Notes under the pieces: model-generated | What the model was told of the DNA's origin: nothing | The model's input: only the letters and a program-made list of their open reading frames with translations | The model's database searches: none | Shown: piece by piece, positions 1 through 5,950 of the stretch | Layout of the letters: every line of letters begins with the position of its first letter | Numbering within the stretch: position 1 is the first letter of the stretch | Translations under genes and position numbers: made by a program | Source: Bacteroidales bacterium | GTDB lineage: Bacteria; Bacteroidota; Bacteroidia; Bacteroidales; UBA10428 | Assembly: GCA_030626465.1 (NCBI GenBank) | Contig: DAOUOU010000134.1 | Location: 1-7,653 of the forward strand | Direction of reading: 5' to 3' | Length of the DNA: 7,653 bases

Positions 1-312
1 ATACTTGTATCTTTTTATCTCTATCACAGAGTCACGTTCGTCAAAAGTCTCTTTTGAAACCAGCTGATCTTCATTATAAAAGTAGACGGTATATTTTTCA
101 ACATTCATCAGCGAATCCTTAAAATAGATCTGTCTGATCATTTTCCCCTGAAGATCGTATGTTCGTTGCCCTGTTATTTGCTTGATTGCAGTTCTTGAAC
201 CATTACGGATCTTATGCTTGTACATGTTTTCTGCAATGATACTATCATTTTGAGCCCATAAACTATTCTGAACAATAGCAACAGTAAATAATAAAAGTAT
301 GTATTTATTCAT
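1..312 (-). CDS. Secreted protein of unknown function, 3' end outside window
   Basis: An open frame starts at ATG 312-310 and runs 104 codons without a stop to the left edge, so only the N-terminal part is present. It opens with MNKYILLLFTVAIVQNSLWA followed by QN, a clear signal peptide with likely cleavage after A20, so the product is exported. The mature part (from residue 21) is hydrophilic and has a TYDLQGK...IYF...YTVYFYNEDQLVSKE pattern. This loosely recalls the repeated beta-strand units of YwqK/MORN-like proteins, but it is too short to assign. The start lies only 3 bases after the stop of the upstream TPR gene (316-318), with no Shine-Dalgarno site, so the two are probably co-transcribed and translationally coupled. 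The reading frame, signal peptide and spacing make it a real gene; the function is not recognised. Confidence 0.75.
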   Translation of the reverse strand, partial: MNKYILLLFTVAIVQNSLWAQNDSIIAENMYKHKIRNGSRTAIKQITGQRTYDLQGKMIRQIYFKDSLMNVEKYTVYFYNEDQLVSKETFDERDSVIEIKRYKY

Positions 313-315
313 ATC

Positions 316-1566
316 CTAATGTTGTTTGCAGTATCGTTTACTCATATCAGAAGCCTGCTTATTTCCCATATCAGCGGCAGTTCGAAGATCTTTGCAACCC
401 GATGCAAAATCGTTAAGGTTTATTTTCTGAACTCCCATGGCAAAATATACATCAGATGAATTCTTGCCCAGTTCAAGGCACTTATTCAGATCATTAAGAG
501 CTTTCTGTGGCTTTTGGAGAAGTCCGTATGCAATTCCCCTGTTGTAAAAGGCATCGGCATAGGTAGGATCAATTTCAATGGCTTTGTCAAAATAATCGAT
601 TGCATCACCGTTCTTGTTTTGCATCATTTCCATTACGCCTAATAAATGATATGCGTTGCCGGAGTGTTTCGATTCTGTATCGCTTTTCAATGCCTTGGAC
701 AGATATTTCTTTGCCTCCTGCGGTTGGTTTAATCGAAGGGAAGCCAGGCCGGAATTGTAATTGGAGCCTGCTATATTATAATTCAGTTGTGCAGCCTTAT
801 TGAAATCAGTTATCGCTTTTTCGTAGGCTTCAGCATTCGCATACGATTTTCCCCTGTTAAAATATGCTTCTGCCTGTTTATCATCAAGTGAAATTGCGCT
901 TGTAAAATCATCAATAGCACCTGGATAATCGAAAATTTTCATTTTAAAACTTCCCCTGTTTAAAAAGGCATCGGTATTAGAGGGATCTAATTCGAGCAGT
1001 TTGTTATAACTTTCAATGGCAGCTTCAAAATTTTCCAGTTTGCTTAGTACAATAGCTCCCTTTTTCAGAGCATCAATATTTGCCTGATCTAATTTCTGAG
1101 CTGTTAGATAATCGCCGGCTGCCCCATCAAGATCGTTCAGGTTAGCCCGGGCAATACCTCTATAATAATAGGCGTACGAGAGAAGACTATCTCTTTCTAT
1201 TGCCTGGTTCAGAAAGGAAATTGATGCTTCAAATTGATCCTCCATAACCAGCAATTGACCTTCTAATCCAAAGGTTTCAGCCTGTGGCGGGATTATTTTT
1301 TTTAATTTCTCCAGTACCTTTCGAGCATCCGTTGTTTTCTCCTGTGCAAGCTGAGACTTGATAAGGTTGATCATCGCAACTGATGAGGTCCTTTTCCAGA
1401 GAAGTGCTTTTCTAAAATATTTCTCAGCAAGCTGATATTCGTTGGCATGATAGCTGTTTAAGCCTTTTTCATTTATTGAGCGGGAAATGGGTGATTTGAT
1501 TGCAAAAAGGATAACAACGAATACTGCAAGAATAATAACTACCGATACTACTGGTTTTTTGTTCAT
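316..1566 (-). CDS. Membrane-anchored tetratricopeptide-repeat protein
   Basis: Start chosen at ATG 1566-1564 (MNKKPVVSVV...), giving 416 residues. An in-frame ATG at 1605 would add 13 residues, but it falls inside a likely promoter (1595-1622). A single hydrophobic segment at residues 6-23 (VVSVVIILAVFVVILFAI) acts as a signal anchor, with the rest presumably periplasmic. From about residue 30 to 404 there are about eleven 34-residue TPR units, with the usual A-x-Y/F-N-R-G ... A-I-x-D/Y-F/Y-x-K-A-I-x-L/I-D-P pattern clearest at 198-265 and 303-370. The last unit ends in a GCKDLRTAADMGNKQA...RYC pattern with cysteines at 391 and 413, common at the C-terminus of Bacteroidota TPR proteins. The family is a protein-protein scaffold; no enzymatic domain is visible. 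It lies 94 bp downstream of a TPR-hybrid kinase on the same strand and 3 bp upstream of a secreted protein gene, which suggests a shared envelope function; this is inference. Confidence 0.9.
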   Translation of the reverse strand: MNKKPVVSVVIILAVFVVILFAIKSPISRSINEKGLNSYHANEYQLAEKYFRKALLWKRTSSVAMINLIKSQLAQEKTTDARKVLEKLKKIIPPQAETFGLEGQLLVMEDQFEASISFLNQAIERDSLLSYAYYYRGIARANLNDLDGAAGDYLTAQKLDQANIDALKKGAIVLSKLENFEAAIESYNKLLELDPSNTDAFLNRGSFKMKIFDYPGAIDDFTSAISLDDKQAEAYFNRGKSYANAEAYEKAITDFNKAAQLNYNIAGSNYNSGLASLRLNQPQEAKKYLSKALKSDTESKHSGNAYHLLGVMEMMQNKNGDAIDYFDKAIEIDPTYADAFYNRGIAYGLLQKPQKALNDLNKCLELGKNSSDVYFAMGVQKINLNDFASGCKDLRTAADMGNKQASDMSKRYCKQH

Positions 1567-1594
1567 GTCCTTCACTTGAATGTTAATTTGATAT

Positions 1595-1622
1595 AAAAGA
1601 TACAAAAAATGAGTGATAGCAA
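1595..1622 (-). promoter_or_regulatory. Candidate Bacteroidota housekeeping promoter for the TPR gene
   Basis: On the minus strand TTG (1622-1620) is followed after 17 bases by TATCTTTT (1602-1595). The known Bacteroidota sigma-ABfr consensus is TTG at -33 and TAnnTTTG at -7, so five of the six defined -7 positions match. A transcript would begin near 1590, giving a leader of about 23 nt before ATG 1566. This supports the shorter start of the TPR protein. AT-rich DNA yields chance matches, so confidence is moderate. Confidence 0.4.
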
Positions 1623-1660
1623 CCTCATACTCCGGAATAAATCATGTAACCTGAATAGTA

Positions 1661-4147
1661 TTACTGTTGGTTGAGATAAATGCTTATTTTAGATAAGAGT
1701 GTTTCGAGATCCAGAGGTTTGGTAATATAATCATCGCATCCGGCATCGAGGCATTTTTCTTTTTCATTTGCCATTACATAAGAAGTTTGTGCAATGACAG
1801 GCATATTGTTATTAATCTTTTTTATTTCGTATGTAGCCTGATAACCGTCCATAACAGGCATCTGGATATCCATAAGAACTATATCAATTTTCTCATTCCT
1901 GCAAATCTCTACTGCTTCTTCTCCATCAATAGCACGAATGATTCTGGCTTTGGTTTTGGCAAGACACGAATCGAGGACTTTGTAGTTGAGTTCTTCATCT
2001 TCTGCAATAAGTATGGTTTTCGATTCCCAGTTGTAATCCTTGTTTATCAGAGGATTAGAAATAACGGATTTTTCTTTTGCAACGTCAACATGTCTTAGGC
2101 CGCTTGCGGGAATCTGCATATAAAAAGTACTGCCTTTTCCGGATGTTGATTCCACCCAGAGGTGCCCACCCAGCAACTCTGATAAGTTTTTTGAAATCGT
2201 CAGGCCAAGACCTGTTCCGCCGTACTTCCTGTTTAAATCGGTCTCGATCTGTGAAAAACGCTCAAAGATTATAGCCTGCTTTTCTTCGGGAATTCCTACA
2301 CCCGTATCTTTCACATAAAATTTGATAAAATCATCAATGTGTGTAAATCCGAATTCAATAGTTCCCTTTTTTGTATACTTGAAGGCATTTTCCAGAAGAT
2401 TGTTTAAAATTTGCTTCACCCGGATTGAGTCAGTATTGATTATATAGTCTTTCTGGCTATCGATATGAAGAATAAGATCAGCAGTATAGTTGTTTTTGAC
2501 TTTAAGCTTATTATAAACTCTCTGAGTTTCTTTTATCAGTCGGGAAATATTGACCGGATTGATTGAAATTTTTAATTGTTTGGCTTCAATCTTGGCCGTA
2601 TCAATAATATCATCGATCAACCTCAACAAGCTGTCACCTGCTGTTGTAATGTGTTCGAGGAATTCATCTCTTTTGTTATCGGCTAAATCAGAATCCTTAA
2701 GAAAATTCGTAAATGCAATTATCGCATTCATAGGAGTTCTTAATTCATGCGACATATTTGCCAGAAAAGCTGATTTCAGTTTATCAGATTCTTCTGCCAC
2801 CTTACGCTCGGTAATTTCGTTTTCCAGTTCTATGGTTTTCTCGAACAAGGTATTTTCCAGATCAAGTTTGTGTGAGACTATTTTTATTTCTGAAGCTTTC
2901 TTTTGCCTGTAAGCAATGTAAATGATGATTAAAGTTGTTAGAAGCAGAATTAATACGATTAACATCGCAATTTTTTGTGTTTTTTGTCTTTTAAGTTCCA
3001 CATTTGACTCTATAATTTGATTTTCCTGGGCCTCCATATTATAAAGAGCTTCAAGTTCTGCTATTTTTTCTTTCGATTCGTTGGAGTGAATAGAATCGCG
3101 CAGCAATGTATAATCCAGGTAATAAGCAAAGGCACTTTTGTAGTCTCCGGTTTGCTCTGATAGTTCCGTAAGGGCATCCAGGTTCGACATGATTCCTTCA
3201 GGATTGTTCAATTTTATGGCTTTCTCAAGACTACTATGATAATATTGACCGGAATTGATATAGTCTATCTGGTAGAGCTTGGCTGTGCCCATATTATGCA
3301 GGGTCCACATGCGGCCAAGTTTATAATCGATTCTATCGAAGTATTCCATTGATTTTTTAAAGCTTTTGAAAGCTTTATCATATTCTCCCTGATTTAGCTG
3401 AATAAGGCCAATGTTACTAAAGGTTGTGGCTATATTTTGTGTATCTGATAATTTCTGGTACATGTGGATAGATCTTTCGTAATAATCCAAGGCCTTTGCA
3501 TGATCATCGTTTTGATAGTAAATGATACCCAGGTTCTGATACAATCCGGCTATATTCGTGTCATTTTGTATTTCTTTATTAATCTCTAACGCCCTGTTAT
3601 AATAATAAGATGCCTTTTCTAAATCTTTAAGGTTATGATGGATCAAACCAATATTCTGCAGCACTTTGGCAACATTTTTAACATTTCCTAAACTTTCAAA
3701 AAGAGCCATTGCTGACCGATAGTTAAGATTGGCCTGATGATATTCTGCCAGATAATAGTTAGCTTTTCCAAGCAGAAAATATATTTCACCTGTCATACCG
3801 GGTGTTTCATTGTTGTAAAAATCCAATGCGTCGATCAGGTACTTTTTAGCCTCATAAAAATCCTCCAGTTCAATTTTGGATTCACCCATGTATTTATTTG
3901 CCAGTGCTTCTTTTTTATCCCATTTATTCTGTTTTGAAATTTGCTTTGCTTTAGAGGCAATCAGAAAGGCTTTTGAGGGATTGTCATCTATTGAAGCTAA
4001 AGCCAGATGCAATAAGTAATCTACGCTGTCTTGCATGTTGGCACGACTGCTCCCTGTTTTAAAACTATCGGTATCATAGTTTTTATTCGCTCTGGCGACA
4101 CCGCAACAGAGACTAATTGTGAGTATGAGACTGTAAATGCGTAACAT
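1661..4147 (-). CDS. TPR-containing hybrid sensor histidine kinase/response regulator
   Basis: 828 residues. A signal peptide (1-20, ending VARA) is followed by about eight TPR hairpins (about 43-353, spaced about 40 residues), a predicted coiled coil (358-392) and a membrane helix (393-413), so the TPR sensor lies in the periplasm. In the cytoplasm come a second coiled coil (420-455) and HisKA with the H box SHELRTP (phosphoacceptor H467). HATPase_c follows, with the N box NNLLENAFKYT (N583, N587), G1 DTGVGIP (614-620) and G2 GGTGLGL (643-649). The C-terminal receiver domain (711-826) has acidic residues E716/D717, phosphoacceptor D760 in LMDIQMPVMDG, T788 and K810. All key catalytic residues are present, so the kinase should be active. 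There is no DNA-binding or Hpt domain, so phosphate must pass to a protein encoded elsewhere, or the receiver gates the kinase. The signal is unknown; periplasmic TPRs usually bind proteins or peptides. The TPR gene that follows on the same strand is a possible partner. Confidence 0.97.
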   Translation of the reverse strand: MLRIYSLILTISLCCGVARANKNYDTDSFKTGSSRANMQDSVDYLLHLALASIDDNPSKAFLIASKAKQISKQNKWDKKEALANKYMGESKIELEDFYEAKKYLIDALDFYNNETPGMTGEIYFLLGKANYYLAEYHQANLNYRSAMALFESLGNVKNVAKVLQNIGLIHHNLKDLEKASYYYNRALEINKEIQNDTNIAGLYQNLGIIYYQNDDHAKALDYYERSIHMYQKLSDTQNIATTFSNIGLIQLNQGEYDKAFKSFKKSMEYFDRIDYKLGRMWTLHNMGTAKLYQIDYINSGQYYHSSLEKAIKLNNPEGIMSNLDALTELSEQTGDYKSAFAYYLDYTLLRDSIHSNESKEKIAELEALYNMEAQENQIIESNVELKRQKTQKIAMLIVLILLLTTLIIIYIAYRQKKASEIKIVSHKLDLENTLFEKTIELENEITERKVAEESDKLKSAFLANMSHELRTPMNAIIAFTNFLKDSDLADNKRDEFLEHITTAGDSLLRLIDDIIDTAKIEAKQLKISINPVNISRLIKETQRVYNKLKVKNNYTADLILHIDSQKDYIINTDSIRVKQILNNLLENAFKYTKKGTIEFGFTHIDDFIKFYVKDTGVGIPEEKQAIIFERFSQIETDLNRKYGGTGLGLTISKNLSELLGGHLWVESTSGKGSTFYMQIPASGLRHVDVAKEKSVISNPLINKDYNWESKTILIAEDEELNYKVLDSCLAKTKARIIRAIDGEEAVEICRNEKIDIVLMDIQMPVMDGYQATYEIKKINNNMPVIAQTSYVMANEKEKCLDAGCDDYITKPLDLETLLSKISIYLNQQ

Positions 4148-4510
4148 ATCAGTCTGGCAATAATAACAATTTTGCTAATGGATAAATTTCGTGTAAGGTG
4201 ATTTTTATCAACAAATTATCATAATTTCCAAATTCATCTTACCTCTTATGGTTTTAGGGATAGTCAACTACTAATACAAAAGACCATCATAACAGATGGT
4301 ATTCTTAAGAAGTTACCCTTTCCAACAGAATTTAATATGCAAAATGCATCTAACGTATTAATTGTTCATGCGTTGGTTTTATGATTTTAATTTGAAATCA
4401 ATCCTAAGAATGAAAAAGGTACTATGGATTAAGGAGGGAAACATACATCAGGCTCGATGATCATTCAATGATATTCTGATGAATAATTAAAAAAATTGCA
4501 GTGAAATAAA
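4148..4510. other. Intergenic region between hybrid kinase and tonB genes
   Basis: 363 bp without a convincing gene. All ATG-started frames that I traced on both strands close within about 16 codons. It should hold the kinase promoter, but I found no good TTG-N17-23-TAnnTTTG match on the minus strand. The closest -7-like string is TGAATTTG, near 4227-4234, without a properly spaced TTG. It contains the tonB terminator at the right end (4489-4519), a 6-bp inverted repeat at 4283-4300, a short odd palindrome ATGCA-AAA-TGCAT at 4337-4349, and a plus-strand AAGGAGG (4431-4437) with no useful frame behind it. Confidence 0.6.
4283..4300 (-). repeat. Inverted repeat ACCATC-N6-GATGGT
   Basis: Perfect 6-bp arms ACCATC (4283-4288) and GATGGT (4295-4300) around a 6-base loop. 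Read on the minus strand the hairpin is followed by CTTTTGTATT, so it could act as a weak backup terminator about 210 nt after the tonB stop. It could equally be an operator for the kinase gene, whose start is 136 bp further on, or chance. Confidence 0.35.
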
Positions 4511-4519
4511 TCACTGCAA
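4489..4519 (-). terminator. Rho-independent terminator of tonB, overlapping its stop codon
   Basis: On the minus strand TTGCAGTGA (4519-4511), a 6-base loop (4510-4505) and TCACTGCAA (4504-4496) form a perfect 9-bp stem, directly followed by seven T (4495-4489). The first arm is the last three codons of tonB (TTG CAG TGA = Leu-Gln-stop). The plus strand has no T-run after the stem, so the terminator acts only for minus-strand transcription. Confidence 0.9.
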
Positions 4520-5188
4520 CCTAAAAACAACAGGCATAGACATAGCCACATTAACGGGTTGACCTGTTTGTAAGCCGGGTCTCCATCGTTCCGATTGTTC
4601 AATGGCCGCCATTACCTCATTGTCGAGGAGAGGATCGATACCACGAAGAATATGAATACCGGCAACATACCCACTCCTGTCCACGACAAATGTCACATAT
4701 ACCGTGCCTTCAAGTTGAAGTTCTATGGCAGCCTGGGGATACTTAACTATTTCCTGAATATGATCACGAAAATTGGCCAATCCTCCATTTCTGTACTGAG
4801 GCATTTTTTCTGAAATTATGTAGATTATAGTGTCCAGTGGCTCTTCAATTTCCTCAAAGTAAGGAAATTCAGGTATTCCATCTGTGGTACCGATATCTAC
4901 GTTAAAATCAATTGGATCATCCGGAATAGCGGGATCATCCAACACGATTTCAATTTTAATAGCCTTTGGCTTTTTCATCTCAGTCTTTTTCTCAATACGT
5001 GTGATATCAATTTCCAATTCCTCAATTATATTATCATCGGCACGAACAATAAAATCACCATGGTTTGTTTCATCAGGAGACCACTCAAATGCTGCAAGCG
5101 CTATTGCCAGAGCAATTGTTAATCCTATTTCGAAGAACAATAGTCTTTTCTTCTCAAGGTTTGCTTTATTTGACTTTTTTGAGACCAT
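4511..5188 (-). CDS. tonB: TonB energy transducer
   Basis: 225 residues from ATG 5188-5186 (MVSKKSNKANLEKKR...). The open frame extends upstream to 5365 with other ATG codons (5212, 5236, 5254), but the KKS..ANLEKKR...FEIGL...AFEW opening is the usual start of Bacteroidota TonB proteins. A short cytoplasmic tail is followed by a membrane helix (about 16-36) containing a glutamate (E20 in FFEIGL), then a periplasmic linker (about 37-125) rich in acidic residues and prolines. The C-terminal TonB domain (about 127-225) carries the family pattern KYPQAA...EGTVYVTFVVDRSG...GIDPLLDNE...RWRPG.Q.GQPV.V....PVVF. TonB uses ExbB/ExbD and proton motive force to drive outer-membrane receptors; no exbBD genes are in the window. 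It is divergent from the ECF sigma operon, which encodes a second protein with a related TonB domain, so the two may serve the same transporter. A strong terminator covers its stop. Confidence 0.93.
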   Translation of the reverse strand: MVSKKSNKANLEKKRLLFFEIGLTIALAIALAAFEWSPDETNHGDFIVRADDNIIEELEIDITRIEKKTEMKKPKAIKIEIVLDDPAIPDDPIDFNVDIGTTDGIPEFPYFEEIEEPLDTIIYIISEKMPQYRNGGLANFRDHIQEIVKYPQAAIELQLEGTVYVTFVVDRSGYVAGIHILRGIDPLLDNEVMAAIEQSERWRPGLQTGQPVNVAMSMPVVFRLQ

Positions 5189-5356
5189 AACTTTCAAATT
5201 TTGGTTTAACATTCGTTGTTCAATTAAAGGATGCATAAAGAATAATAATTCCATAAAAAATTGTGAACTTTTTATCTGTTCCTGCCTGACAAAAATTCTG
5301 AAGGGTCTGGCCCGATTGTTGCGTCCGTAGTAGGAGGAATAATACCACCTATAGTT
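5189..5356. promoter_or_regulatory. Divergent control region between tonB and ECF sigma genes
   Basis: 168 bp that must hold promoters for both directions. For tonB (minus), TTG at 5223-5221 and AAAATTTG at 5202-5195 are 18 bases apart and match the Bacteroidota -33/-7 pattern except for one base; transcription would then start almost on the ATG at 5188. For the sigma gene (plus) no such element is visible. Instead TGAACTT (5264-5270) resembles the GGAACTT -35 of ECF sigma factors, which would suit autoregulation, but the matching -10 is unclear. A hairpin TAGGAGG-N7-CCACCTA (5331-5351, one mismatch) holds the only Shine-Dalgarno-like sequence. The stretch 5281-5338 is richer in GC than its surroundings and has no identifiable gene. 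Confidence 0.35.
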
Positions 5357-5950
5357 GTGAACCAAAGGTTTATTACCATAAAGCTTCCGGCTAAGCGCTT
5401 TTCAGAAGCGTATGATATAGATTTGGTTGAGCAGTACAGAAAAGTAAAGGATAAGGATATAATCGGAGAATTTTTTAACAGGTACATGCACCTGGTTTTT
5501 GCTGTATGCATGAGGTATTATAAAAATGAGGAGCAAGCAAAAGACTCTGTGATGGAGATTTTCGAAATGCTGGAGGAAAAGCTATTGAAATTTACTATTA
5601 TAAACTTCAAGGCCTGGCTTTATAAAGTTACACGCAATCATTGCCTGATGCAGCTTCGAAAGAAAAAAAGAGAGACAGAATTGAGTGAGGTTGAATTATT
5701 TTTGCAAGCTGATGTGGAAAATAAGATTATTTTGCATCCTGAATACGAAGAAGACAACAGTGATAAAAACCTGGCTGGTTTTCTTGATCAGCTAAAGAAA
5801 AGTCAGCGCAAGTGTTTGGAAATGATGTATTTTCAAAATATGTCGTACAAAGCAATTGCTCTGGAAACCGGGTACACGCTGAAACAGGTTAAGAGTCATA
5901 TACAGAACGGGAAAAGAAATCTGAAAATACTGATTAAACCTGAAGGATGA
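5357..5950 (+). CDS. ECF-family RNA polymerase sigma factor
   Basis: 197 residues with a GTG start at 5357. The frame is open back to 5267 but has no ATG there, and the first internal ATG (residue 44) would remove part of region 2. Region 2 spans about 23-105 (DLVEQYRKVKDKD...FFNRYMHLVFAVC..YYKNEEQAKDSVMEIFEML...FKAWLYKVTRNHCLMQLRKKK), matching the LVF..C..Y..N...A.D..., F..WL......C...LR pattern of ECF factors. Region 4 spans about 143-193, with the helix-turn-helix MSYKAIALETGYTLKQVKSHI and the NGKRNLK tail. There is no region 1 or 3, as usual for the class. It directs RNA polymerase to promoters under control of its anti-sigma partner, surely the next gene, whose ATG overlaps its stop (ATGA, 5947-5950). 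The target genes are unknown; the divergent tonB and its own operon are the obvious first guesses. The start codon is the least certain point. Confidence 0.93.
   Translation: MNQRFITIKLPAKRFSEAYDIDLVEQYRKVKDKDIIGEFFNRYMHLVFAVCMRYYKNEEQAKDSVMEIFEMLEEKLLKFTIINFKAWLYKVTRNHCLMQLRKKKRETELSEVELFLQADVENKIILHPEYEEDNSDKNLAGFLDQLKKSQRKCLEMMYFQNMSYKAIALETGYTLKQVKSHIQNGKRNLKILIKPEG

Noticed and set aside
1567..1605. Longer start of the TPR protein at 1605
   Set aside because: The extra 13 residues place nothing useful before the membrane anchor, and the ATG lies within the candidate promoter -7 region.
4337..4384. ATG-started plus-strand frame of 15 codons
   Set aside because: Very short, no ribosome site, no protein-like pattern, and lying in an intergenic region.
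4431..4471. AAGGAGG on the plus strand followed by ATG at 4457, possible small gene
   Set aside because: The frame from 4457 closes after four codons (TGA), and no other ATG nearby opens a longer one.
5189..5365. Longer N-terminus of TonB (starts at 5365, 5254, 5236 or 5212)
   Set aside because: The added residues do not resemble any TonB tail, the longest form would overlap the sigma gene, and the start at 5188 matches the usual Bacteroidota TonB opening.
5272..5511. Minus-strand frame overlapping the start of the sigma gene
   Set aside because: It runs antisense to conserved ECF region 2 residues, so it is a shadow frame.
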